Source: Streptomyces sp. NP-1717 (GTDB lineage: Bacteria; Actinomycetota; Actinomycetes; Streptomycetales; Streptomycetaceae). From it: a DNA stretch of 44,406 nucleotides. Positions 24,530-32,911 of this stretch are shown piece after piece. Where the stretch lies: the NCBI RefSeq assembly GCF_022695985.1, contig NZ_JAAPBF010000038.1, positions 1 to 44,406 of the forward strand, written 5' to 3'. Under the pieces are notes generated by a model, which saw only the letters and a program-made list of their open reading frames with translations, ran no database searches and was not told where the DNA came from. Numbering within the stretch: position 1 is the first letter of the stretch; the number at the start of each line of letters is the position of its first letter. The position numbers were made by a program, and so were the translations under genes.

Positions 24530-27001
24530 TCACTCCAGGACGCGCGTGCCGGCGACCAGGGTCGCCTCTCCCACGGAGGCGATCCCGAGGGCGGGCGCCC
24601 GGGTGTCGTCCGGCCCGTCGCCCGCCGGCCCCGGCAGCCCCGGCGTGCGGTCGACGACCTTGACGCTCGCCGGTCCCGGCGCCAGTTCCAGCTCCAGCTC
24701 CGCGCCCTCCTCGGGCACCTGACGGATCCACAGTTCCCAGGGCGCGTCCCCCGGCGGGTCGTCCGCGAACTCTCCGGGCACCCCCGACAGGGACCAGCCG
24801 CGGACGGCCGTCCCGCTGACGACGATCGCCATCTCGCGGGCGCCGCGCTCGGAGACCGCCGTCAGCCGGACCCGCCGCCCCCCGGCCTCCGAAGCTCCGA
24901 CCACCTCGGTGGTGATCCGGGGGCCCGGCAACGGGAACTCCTCGGCGGGGCCCCGCCGTACCGGCACCCGCCAGCCCGGCCAGAGGTCGGACACGGAACC
25001 TCGCTCGGCGTCCGCCGGCAGGAACCGGTCGCTCCAGTCGTCCGACGGGGCCCGGCTCAGCCAGTGGGCCGTACGCCGGTCGGCGTCCCACAGATACGCG
25101 AGGTCCGCCCGCAGACGGCGCTCGGGCTCCGGAGGCAGCAGGGCGGTGCCCGCCAGCACGGCCACCGCCACCACGGCGGCGGTCACCGGCAGCAGCCGCG
25201 GCAGGCTCGGCAGCACCCCCGGCAGCAGGGCGGTGAGCAGCGCCGCGACGGCCACCGGCGCGGCGACCAGGCCGAGCCCCAGGGCGTCGGTGAGCAGCGG
25301 CAGCAACGGGAACACCAGCAGGGCGGACGGGACGGTGCCCAGCGCGGCCGCCAGCACCCGGCCCCGAACGGTCGCCCCCGCCCGGGAGGTGAGCACGGCC
25401 GCGGCGGCGAGCAGCCCGAGCGCGGGCCAGATGAACACATGGCTGCCGCCGGGCAGTGCCACCGCGCTCACGCAGGACAGCACCGTCCACAGCAGCGCCG
25501 CGCCGGCCACCTGCTCGCGGGGACCGGCCCACCGCCGGGCGAGCAGGGCCAGTGTGCTGCCGACGGCCAGGGTGAACACCAGGAACCCGGCGAGGGCCGG
25601 GCCGTGTCCGCCGATGTCGTAGTAGTGGGCGAACTCCTCGCGCCCGGACGCCGTCAGCGGCGCCAGCGCGAAGGCGGCCCCGGCGGCGAGCAGGAGCTGG
25701 CCGAGCACGACGGCGAACCCCCGGCAGGTGCCGCCGAGGGTGAGCACGCCGCTGGCCCGCAGCCGCAGCAGGAGCGCCAGCCCGAGCCCGGCCACCACCA
25801 GCGCGGCGGGCAGGGCCGCGCCCAGCGGATAGGAGACGAACCAGCCGGCGGCCTGGAAGTACGCGGAGTCCCCGGCCGGGGTACGCGCCAGATCGGCGGA
25901 GCCGAGCGCGCGGGCCAGGCCGAGGGCCTGCCCGCCCTGGTGCTGGACGGTGGCCGGGTCGACCTGCTCCGGGGTGTCGGTGGTCCCGTGGTAGTGCGTG
26001 TAACCGTCGAGATAGGCCAGGTTCAGCCCCTGGTGCCCGGCCTCCTGGAAGACCGTGAAGTCGGTGAGATTGGGCATGTAGTCGTACGCGGCGTCGAGGA
26101 GTGAGTCGGTCCGCGCGCCCGGCACCTTTCCGGCGAGTGTCTTCACCAGCCAGGCGGTGTCCGGTCCGGCTTCGAACATCAGGCTCGGTCCGCGGCTGCC
26201 CCGGGCCTCGAAGTTCAGGATCACCGCGTCGGGCGGCAGCACGCCCGGGGTGTCCACCAGGGCCTGCGCGCCGAGGAGACCGCTCTCCTCGGCGTCGGTG
26301 AACACGAGCAGGACGTCGTTGCGCGGAGGCGGTCCGGTCCGGAGCGCGCGGGCCGTCTCCAGCAGCACCGACACCGGCACCCCGGCGTCGTTGGCGCCGG
26401 GCCCGGCCTCGGTGGAGTCGTAGTGGGTGACCAGCGCGACGGGCCGGGTGCTCGCGGTGCCCGGGATACGGGCGACCACGTTCTCCAGCCGCAGACCGGC
26501 GTACCGGGAGTCGGCGCCGGTGGGGGAGAGGTCCGGCCGGTGGGAGGCCGCCGCCCCGGTGTGCACCCGGGTGTCGATGCCCAGCGCGGTGAGGGTACGG
26601 ACGAGGTACTCGCGGGCCTGTGTGTGCGCGGCGGAGCCGCTGGGCCGCGGGGCGGCGGCGATCTCCCGTACGTGCGCGGTGGCGCGGGCTGCCGAGAAGG
26701 TGTCGGCGGGGGCGTCCGGGCCGCGTGCGGCGGGCATGCGGCCGTCCTGGATCACCAGGGCGAGACAGAGTGCGGCGAAGACGGCCACGGCCGCCGGCAA
26801 CACCCAGCGGGCCACGGCGGTACGGGCCCCTCCCGGCGGCCCGTCGTCAAGGCCGTACCGGTCGGTGCCGCTCTCCGCGGGGCTGTCACGGGCCTGTCCG
26901 TCGGGACCGGGATCCTTCGGGCCGACGGGGCCGGGGGAGGGCTCCTCCCGGTCTCCGGGCGGTGTGCCGCCCGCGCCGGTGTCATACCGCCTGAGTGCCA
27001 T
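24530..27001 (-). CDS. Membrane-embedded M28 family zinc peptidase
   Basis: The 823-residue protein has a polar cytoplasmic leader, one membrane segment near residues 65-85, an extracytoplasmic M28 peptidase domain (about 100-375), eight or more membrane segments (about 400-640) and a C-terminal soluble domain. Zinc ligands and catalytic residues are visible in VTHYDST, GANDAGVP, DAEESGLLG, NFEARGS and THYHGTTDT. It probably trims peptides outside the membrane. In saframycin and naphthyridinomycin producers a membrane peptidase (SfmE/NapG, from memory) removes an acylated leader from the prodrug, and this is the candidate here. The ATG at 27001 has GAGGGA ten bases upstream and overlaps the regulator gene by 20 bases. 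Confidence 0.88.
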   Translation of the reverse strand: MALRRYDTGAGGTPPGDREEPSPGPVGPKDPGPDGQARDSPAESGTDRYGLDDGPPGGARTAVARWVLPAAVAVFAALCLALVIQDGRMPAARGPDAPADTFSAARATAHVREIAAAPRPSGSAAHTQAREYLVRTLTALGIDTRVHTGAAASHRPDLSPTGADSRYAGLRLENVVARIPGTASTRPVALVTHYDSTEAGPGANDAGVPVSVLLETARALRTGPPPRNDVLLVFTDAEESGLLGAQALVDTPGVLPPDAVILNFEARGSRGPSLMFEAGPDTAWLVKTLAGKVPGARTDSLLDAAYDYMPNLTDFTVFQEAGHQGLNLAYLDGYTHYHGTTDTPEQVDPATVQHQGGQALGLARALGSADLARTPAGDSAYFQAAGWFVSYPLGAALPAALVVAGLGLALLLRLRASGVLTLGGTCRGFAVVLGQLLLAAGAAFALAPLTASGREEFAHYYDIGGHGPALAGFLVFTLAVGSTLALLARRWAGPREQVAGAALLWTVLSCVSAVALPGGSHVFIWPALGLLAAAAVLTSRAGATVRGRVLAAALGTVPSALLVFPLLPLLTDALGLGLVAAPVAVAALLTALLPGVLPSLPRLLPVTAAVVAVAVLAGTALLPPEPERRLRADLAYLWDADRRTAHWLSRAPSDDWSDRFLPADAERGSVSDLWPGWRVPVRRGPAEEFPLPGPRITTEVVGASEAGGRRVRLTAVSERGAREMAIVVSGTAVRGWSLSGVPGEFADDPPGDAPWELWIRQVPEEGAELELELAPGPASVKVVDRTPGLPGPAGDGPDDTRAPALGIASVGEATLVAGTRVLE

Positions 27002-28973
27002 AGACCGTGGATCCCTCACTCGGCCGGTGTCCCCGGGGAGCTCCGGCGGTGTTCTCCCGCCCGCACAGGGCCAGTTCGATGCGGTCGAGCACGTCCTGCT
27101 CGGCCACCGCGCCGAGTTCCACCGCGGCGCGCTGCCGGGCGTGGTCGCGGACCAGCGGGTTGAACGTGTAGGTGGGGCCGCCGGGTATCCCGCCGGGGGC
27201 GACCGTCAACAGGTGCAGATTGACCAGGGTGTCCAGCAGCCGCTGGGTGTCCTCGCCGGGCCGGTCGGAGACGGCGGAGGCCATCCACTCGGGGACGTAC
27301 TCCAGGTCGCACAGGCTCAGCCGGAGCCACAGCCGGTACCCGGCCGGGGGCAGCTGGTCGAGGGAGGTGGCGAGCCGCGCCCCCATGTCCAGCCAGCCGA
27401 TGGAGAGTTCGTCGATCCGGTTCTGCTGGGTCGCCAGCCGGTCGGTGAAGCTGCGCAGGGTGCAGCGCGGGCGGGCCCGCAGCCGCGCTCCGGCGGCCCG
27501 GATGGCCAGCGGCAGGTGTCCGCAGAGCTGGGCGATCCGCCGGGCGCTGTCGACCTCGGCGAAGACCCGCTCCACGCCCACCAGCGAGGCGAGCAGGTCC
27601 AGGGCCTCGTCGGTCGGCAGCCCGTCGACCCGGTACTCGGTCAGGCCGGGGATCTTCAGCAGGCTGGCGCGGCCGGTGCACAGGACGGCGCTCTCGCCGC
27701 TGGGCAGCAGGGCCTCGTACCGGGTGGACTCGGCGACGTCGTCCAGCACGATGAGCAGCCGTTTGTTGGCGGTGACACTGCGGAACAGGGCTGCGCGGGC
27801 GGCGAGGCCCGCCGGGATGCGCTGTTCGGGCACCCCGAGCGCGTCGAGGAATCCGTGCAGCACCTCCTGCGGGGCCGCGGGGTCGGTCTGTCCGTGCAGG
27901 TCGGCGTAGAGCTGCCCGTCGGGGAAGCGCTGTTGCAGGCCGTGGCCGACATGGATGGCGAGCGCGGTCTTGCCGGTGCCGCCGCAGCCCGCCAGCGCCA
28001 CCACGCGCGGCCCGCCGTCGGCCCGCAGGTCCGAGGTGATGCGGTGGAGCAGGTCGCGCCGGCCGGTGAAGTCCTTCACCTGTGCCGGCAGTTGGGCCGG
28101 CACCTTCGCGGGCGGCCACGGCTGGTACGACACGGCGGGGGGAGGTGCGATCGGCTCACCGGAAAGGATCTTCTGGTGCAGCTCCTGGAGTCCGGGGCCC
28201 GGCTCCAGGCCGAGACTGTTGATCTGGGTGAGGCGGTTGTTGCGGTAGACGGTGAGTGCCTCCGCCCGCCGCTGGGAGAGGTGCAGCGCGGTCATCAGCT
28301 GGGCGCACAGCCGCTCGCGCATCGGGTACTCGGCGACAAGTGGTTTGAGTTCGCTGATGAGTTCGGCGTGCCGGCCCAGCGTCAGGCCCACGTCCAGCCA
28401 CTCCTCCAGGACCGAGAAGCGGCGCTCCTCCCAGTGGGCGGCCACCGCGTAGGTGAGCGGTCCCGAGAGGTCGGCGAGCGGCTGCCCGCGGAAGAGGGCC
28501 AGCGCGCTGCGGTATTCGGCGGTGGCGGACTCCAGATCGCCGACGGCCACCAGCTCCCGGGCCCGGCGTACGGCCTTCTCGAACGCGTGGGCGTCGAGGT
28601 CCTCGTCGCCGAGCCGGATCCGGTAGCCGCCCTGCTCGGTCTCGATGAGGTCGACCGGCGCACCGGCCGCCGCGAACGCGTTCCGCAGGCGCCAGACGCA
28701 GGTCTGTATCTGCTTGTCCGCGGTGGCCGGCGGAGCGGAGCGCCACACGGCGTCGATCAGCGAATTGACCGGCACGATTCGGTTCGTATGCAGCAACAGC
28801 GCTGCCAGCACCGTCAGCTGGCGATTCCTGCCCACGCGAATTGGCTTGCCGTGAATGATTACCTGTAATGGCCCCAGGATGCGAAAGAAAATGTCACGAC
28901 CATTGTCGTCCAGACCTTCTTGGGAGTGACCTGTATTCAGAGATGAATATCCATTGTGGATCGGCAAGATCAT
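26982..28973 (-). CDS. AfsR/SARP pathway regulator with NB-ARC domain
   Basis: The 663-residue regulator has a winged-helix DNA-binding domain (residues about 30-115), a bacterial transcriptional activation domain (115-270) and an NB-ARC ATPase (about 300-600, Walker A GCGGTGKTA, LIVLDDV). It is shorter than AfsR and lacks a TPR region. Leu36 is TTA (28866-28868), so translation should need the bldA tRNA. The first 60 codons are notably AT-rich compared with the rest. GGAGG touches the ATG at 28973 directly; a TTG two codons later (28967) is better spaced and may be the real start. It likely activates the promoters with 11-base repeats at 19375-19461 and 41675-41729. The peptidase gene overlaps its end. 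Confidence 0.9.
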   Translation of the reverse strand: MILPIHNGYSSLNTGHSQEGLDDNGRDIFFRILGPLQVIIHGKPIRVGRNRQLTVLAALLLHTNRIVPVNSLIDAVWRSAPPATADKQIQTCVWRLRNAFAAAGAPVDLIETEQGGYRIRLGDEDLDAHAFEKAVRRARELVAVGDLESATAEYRSALALFRGQPLADLSGPLTYAVAAHWEERRFSVLEEWLDVGLTLGRHAELISELKPLVAEYPMRERLCAQLMTALHLSQRRAEALTVYRNNRLTQINSLGLEPGPGLQELHQKILSGEPIAPPPAVSYQPWPPAKVPAQLPAQVKDFTGRRDLLHRITSDLRADGGPRVVALAGCGGTGKTALAIHVGHGLQQRFPDGQLYADLHGQTDPAAPQEVLHGFLDALGVPEQRIPAGLAARAALFRSVTANKRLLIVLDDVAESTRYEALLPSGESAVLCTGRASLLKIPGLTEYRVDGLPTDEALDLLASLVGVERVFAEVDSARRIAQLCGHLPLAIRAAGARLRARPRCTLRSFTDRLATQQNRIDELSIGWLDMGARLATSLDQLPPAGYRLWLRLSLCDLEYVPEWMASAVSDRPGEDTQRLLDTLVNLHLLTVAPGGIPGGPTYTFNPLVRDHARQRAAVELGAVAEQDVLDRIELALCGRENTAGAPRGHRPSEGSTVYGTQAV

Positions 28974-29185
28974 CCTCCGGGCACCGAAGCAATTTGCAGG
29001 CCAGCAGGGAACTTTAGGAGAGCATCAGGCGTCATGTCCATACCCCGGCTTGCTCGTGACCATGGAATTTGTTCGGAGAAACTTTTCCACCGGCGCGGAT
29101 TCTTTGCACTGTGCACAATGCGGACTGGCTTGATTAGTGCGGTTCCCCGGAGGTGGCTATCGGCGGGGCGTAGATCATTCGGCCG
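28974..29185 (-). promoter_or_regulatory. AT-rich upstream region of the SARP gene
   Basis: These 212 bases between the adenylation-protein stop and the regulator start are clearly more AT-rich than the neighbourhood and contain no supported gene. They probably carry the regulator's own promoter. I see a TGTGCACA palindrome (29110-29117) but no clear direct repeats or confident -35/-10 pair. Confidence 0.4.
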
Positions 29186-31747
29186 CTATCGTCTTTGGCC
29201 TGAAATCGACATCGTGCGCAGGGCCAGCGCGTCGACCTTTCCACCTGGTGTTCTCGGCAGTTCCGGCAGCACGGTGATGTGATCCGGACGCATCGGCCCG
29301 GGAAGGGTTTCGGCTATTTTCTCGTTCAACTGCGAGGCCGTCGCCCCGGCTCCCAGCACCACGAACGCGATCAGCCTCTCGCCCGCGTCCTCACGGCGCA
29401 GCAGCACCGCGCAATCGGTCACCGCGGGGTGCCTGCGCACCGCCGCCTCGACCTCGCCCAGTTCGATGCGGAACCCGCGCACTTTGACCTGGTGATCGAC
29501 CCTGCCGAGAATGCGGAGCCGGCCGTCGTCCCCCCACCAGCCGCGGTCCCCGGTCCGGTAGAGGCGCCCGTTCGGCTCGAACGGATCCGGCAGGAAACGC
29601 TCCGCGGTCAGCGCCGCTCTCCGGTGGTATCCACGGGCCACTCCGGGACCGCCCAGATGAATCTCGCCAGGCACTCCGGGCGGTACGGGACGCAGCCGGG
29701 CATCGAGTACGTACGCGCGGTAGCCCGGCACCGGACGTCCGATCGGGATGCCCCCACCGGCCGCCTCGGCGGGGCCGCACCGGTGCGTGGTGGCCCAAAC
29801 CGAACACTCGGTGGGGCCGTAGTCGTTGAAGAGCGGCGCGTCCGGACAGAGCCGCAGATGCTCGGCGACGATGTCCGGGCCGAGTGGTTCCCCGCCCACG
29901 GCCACCATCGCGAAACGGTCGAGCACGCTCCGGTCCGCGACCTGGAGAACGATCCGATAATGCGAGGGCACCGCGTGGATGTGTGTGACGGCGGCCAGTT
30001 CCAGCAGCTTCCGCAGCGCCATCGGGTCGTGCGCCTCGGTCTCGGTCGGCAGCACCACCGCGCCGCCACCGGTCAGTGCCCAGAACATGCCGCCCGCCGC
30101 CCCGTCGAAGCACAGCGGCGGCAGCACCAGGTCCCGGCCGGGCGGCGGGCCGGACACCGCGCGGGCCGCCGTGGACGCCACGATCGCCCGGTGGTGCACC
30201 CCGATGCCCTTCGGCTTCCCGGTGGAGCCGGACGTGTAGATGACGTACGCCAGATCGTCGGGGGTGACCGGAACGCCGGGGGATGTGCCGGGCAGCCCGG
30301 CGGCCCCCTCGGCCGGCAGCACCGGCACCGGGACGGAGAATTCCGGCCGCCCGGGGGCGAGGAGCGCAACGGCCCCCGAGTCGCTGAGGATGTGCCGGAT
30401 CCGCTCGGGCGGGTACGTCGGCTCGATCGGGACGTAGGCGGCGCCCGCCTTCAGCGCGCCGAGCATCGCGGTCACCGACCAGGCGGCGCGCTCCGTGAGC
30501 AGGGCGACGAGCGTGCCGGGACCGACCCCGGCCGCGCCCAGCTGCCGGGCCACCCGGTTGGCGTCCTCGTCCAGTTGACGGTAGGTCAGTTCGGTCTCCC
30601 CGCACAGCACGGCCGGCGCGTCCGGGGTCCGTGCGGCGTGTTCCTCGACCAGGGTGTGCAGGCAGCGGTCGCGGAAGGACCGTCCGTCGCCGCGCGACCA
30701 GCCGTCGAGCGCGGCCCGCTCCGGCGCCGTGACGCCGTCGATCCCGTGCACCGGCAGGTCGTCGAGCAGCCCCTCCGCCACGGCGAGCAGGCGTCGCGCG
30801 AAGGTGGTGACGGCCGGCTCCTCGTACAGACCGGTGTCGTGGTCCACGCGCAGCCCGTCGCCCTCCAGCACGACCAGCAGCCCGTGGTGGGCGACCGCGT
30901 CCGGCACCCGGACCGGCAGCGCGGTGTACGCGCCGACCCGTTCCGGCTCCGGTTCACCGCCGGGGGCCACCGCGAGCGACGCGCGGAACCCCGGAGGGAC
31001 CGGAACACCGGAGGCGACCGCCTCTCCGGCCCGCCGCAGGGCGGCGGCCCCGGAATCCGTCTCGGTCACCCGCGGCGCGAGGGCCACGGGTGCGCCGGAC
31101 GCCACGACCAGCGGTGTCCCCGGCGAGCCGCCGCAGCGGACCAGGAGCAGCGCGACGGCCGCGGCCAGGGCCGCCTCGACGGATACCCCGGCGGCCCGCA
31201 GCCGTGCGACGGACGGGCCGGCCGGGACCCGTACCGTCCGCGCGTTCCCGGACGCCCGGCCACCGCCCGGGACGGCGGCCGGCTCCGGTGTCACGCTCCC
31301 GTCGCGGGAGTCCCCCGCGAGGTCCGGAAACGGACCCCCGGGTCCGGCCCCGGCCACCGGGAACGGGGTGTCGTCCGTCAGCAGCCACCGCAGCACCGCC
31401 GCCGGAGGCAGCGCGTCCGCGGTGACCACCACCAGAAGGAACTTCTCCTCGCCGAGCCGGGCCAACAGCACCCGGGCGGGCCCCGGTTCCACCTCGGCGG
31501 CGGCGGCCTCCTCCCGGACCAGTTCGCCCCACTCCGTACTGTCCGCCCCGCCGGCCGCCAGGTCGTGCACGGTGAGCGGGACCTCCGGGACCCGGGCCGC
31601 GACCCGCGCCCGCAGCGCCCGCAGGTCCGGTCGGCCGTCGACCACCCAGGTACCGGTGGTGAGACAGGGGCGGCCGTCCGCCGCACCGGGCGAGGGGAAA
31701 GCCGCCGGACCGGCCGCGGGAACGGACATGGGCACGGGTGCGGACAT
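29186..31747 (-). CDS. NRPS protein with degenerate C domain and active A domain, no carrier domain
   Basis: The 853-residue protein has an N-terminal condensation-like region (about 30-340) that lacks the HHxxxDG motif (the matching stretch reads VVTADALPP) and an adenylation domain with intact cores: YTSGSTGKPKG, NDYGPTE, YRTGD, GRVDHQVKVRG and the catalytic Lys in PGGKVD. It ends right after that Lys motif, with no carrier domain. By manual alignment the ten specificity positions read D-G-G-H-V-V-D-V-W-K; I cannot assign a substrate. It must load a carrier in trans, most simply that of the C-A-T protein at 37646-40759, whose own A domain is dead. AGGAGG precedes the ATG by nine bases. Confidence 0.88.
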   Translation of the reverse strand: MSAPVPMSVPAAGPAAFPSPGAADGRPCLTTGTWVVDGRPDLRALRARVAARVPEVPLTVHDLAAGGADSTEWGELVREEAAAAEVEPGPARVLLARLGEEKFLLVVVTADALPPAAVLRWLLTDDTPFPVAGAGPGGPFPDLAGDSRDGSVTPEPAAVPGGGRASGNARTVRVPAGPSVARLRAAGVSVEAALAAAVALLLVRCGGSPGTPLVVASGAPVALAPRVTETDSGAAALRRAGEAVASGVPVPPGFRASLAVAPGGEPEPERVGAYTALPVRVPDAVAHHGLLVVLEGDGLRVDHDTGLYEEPAVTTFARRLLAVAEGLLDDLPVHGIDGVTAPERAALDGWSRGDGRSFRDRCLHTLVEEHAARTPDAPAVLCGETELTYRQLDEDANRVARQLGAAGVGPGTLVALLTERAAWSVTAMLGALKAGAAYVPIEPTYPPERIRHILSDSGAVALLAPGRPEFSVPVPVLPAEGAAGLPGTSPGVPVTPDDLAYVIYTSGSTGKPKGIGVHHRAIVASTAARAVSGPPPGRDLVLPPLCFDGAAGGMFWALTGGGAVVLPTETEAHDPMALRKLLELAAVTHIHAVPSHYRIVLQVADRSVLDRFAMVAVGGEPLGPDIVAEHLRLCPDAPLFNDYGPTECSVWATTHRCGPAEAAGGGIPIGRPVPGYRAYVLDARLRPVPPGVPGEIHLGGPGVARGYHRRAALTAERFLPDPFEPNGRLYRTGDRGWWGDDGRLRILGRVDHQVKVRGFRIELGEVEAAVRRHPAVTDCAVLLRREDAGERLIAFVVLGAGATASQLNEKIAETLPGPMRPDHITVLPELPRTPGGKVDALALRTMSISGQRR

Positions 31748-31786
31748 GACTCGATGCCTCCTGTAGCGCCGTTGTGCTGTCGTGGT

Positions 31787-31817
31787 GAAGCGGCCGGACA
31801 GGGTGTCCGGCCGCTTC
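31787..31817 (-). terminator. Hairpin between oxygenase and adenylation genes
   Basis: A perfect 14-base stem (31787-31800 and 31804-31817) with a three-base loop lies in the 89-base gap inside the otherwise co-directional NRPS operon. It may attenuate the last gene or stabilise the upstream transcript. Confidence 0.55.
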
Positions 31818-31836
31818 TGTCTGCTCCCACGGCCCG

Positions 31837-32841
31837 TCAGAGCAGGACGCGCTCCGCCGGGGTCTCCCGGTGCGCCCGCGACTTGCGCAGGTCCCGGGTG
31901 ACGACCGCCTTCTTCAGCCAGCGGTCCGTGCCGTCGAACCGTGCCTTGAACGCGCTTCTGCCGTGCACCGCCCGGTAGTTGTCGATCACCAGGAGGTCAC
32001 CGGGGGCCAACGCGACCTCGGTCAGGTTGCGTTGCAGTTCCCCGGTCAGCGCGGTCAGCGCCGCCGCGGCCTCCTCGTCACCCGGAAGGGGCGACATGAA
32101 CGCCGGGTCGATCCGCAGGTACGGCCGGTCCGGATGCCCGAACAGCACGGCACACGGCTCCGGATCGTCCTGCATCCGCTGCACCGCGTGCAGGCTGCCC
32201 CGGTTCCGGGTGAGCTGCCGCGCGTGCTTGAGGTGCTCGGTGTCCGGCAGGATCAGGAAGCGCGGCCGGCTCAGCACCTCCCGCTGCTCGTCCGTCAGCG
32301 TCACCTCGTCCACTCCGGCCACCACCGTCGGCACCGCGTCATGGTTCCGCAGTCCCAGCAGCAGCAGATAGTCGCAGCGGTACGGGTGGAAGCCGTCCTC
32401 GGTGTGCCAGGCCAGCTCCACCGTGCCGTGACCGCTCTGGTCGTTCTCGTGAGCGGGCACCGGCAGGACGTCGTGCACCAGCCGCCCGTTCTGCAGGGTC
32501 GACCAGCCGAACAGGTCCCCCAGGTGCGCGGTCGCCAGCATGAGAGCCACCTCATGCACGGCCGACTCAGGTTCCCTGGGCGGCTCCCGCCAGTCCAGCG
32601 GGGTCGGTCCGAGCCGGCCGTCGTCCACCGGCAGGCCCCGCACGACGAGGCAGGATGCCGTCTCGGCGTGCCGGAAATCCCGCAGCTCCCGGATCAGGCG
32701 CGGCGGCAGCCGGTGGGCGTGCACGGACAGGTCGTCCAGCAGGGCCGGGGCGCTGCTCGCCCCGTGGTCCCGCAGGACCGAGCGGGTGAGCGTGTCAAGC
32801 GCGGCTCCTTCGGCCGCGTCGAGGTCCACGTAGCGGATCAT
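31837..32841 (-). CDS. Fe(II)/2-oxoglutarate oxygenase, VioC/NapI-like (arginine-modifying candidate)
   Basis: The 334-residue enzyme resembles the clavaminate-synthase-like amino acid oxygenases. The iron ligands are H146 and E148 ([14 protein letters not shown]) and H293 (NYRAVHGRS); R307, exactly 14 residues on, should bind 2-oxoglutarate. In VioC the same spacing (H316, R330) and the same HTED-x-F-x-PYR context occur. VioC hydroxylates arginine, while NapI of the naphthyridinomycin pathway and Qcn18 of quinocarcin give dehydroarginine, a building block of the pyrrolidine ring. Sitting between NRPS genes as those do, it very likely makes dehydro- or hydroxyarginine. Hydroxylase or desaturase outcome cannot be read from motifs. 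GGGAG lies ten bases before the ATG. Confidence 0.85.
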   Translation of the reverse strand: MIRYVDLDAAEGAALDTLTRSVLRDHGASSAPALLDDLSVHAHRLPPRLIRELRDFRHAETASCLVVRGLPVDDGRLGPTPLDWREPPREPESAVHEVALMLATAHLGDLFGWSTLQNGRLVHDVLPVPAHENDQSGHGTVELAWHTEDGFHPYRCDYLLLLGLRNHDAVPTVVAGVDEVTLTDEQREVLSRPRFLILPDTEHLKHARQLTRNRGSLHAVQRMQDDPEPCAVLFGHPDRPYLRIDPAFMSPLPGDEEAAAALTALTGELQRNLTEVALAPGDLLVIDNYRAVHGRSAFKARFDGTDRWLKKAVVTRDLRKSRAHRETPAERVLL

Positions 32842-32911
32842 CGGCGCTCAACTCCCGGATGATCCGTACTCAAGCGTCCTCGTGTAGTCACGAGTCCTCC
32901 TTGTCTGACGG

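Noticed and set aside
29110..29117. TGTGCACA palindrome upstream of the SARP gene as an operator
   Set aside because: An eight-base palindrome is expected by chance in a window of this size and nothing around it extends the symmetry.
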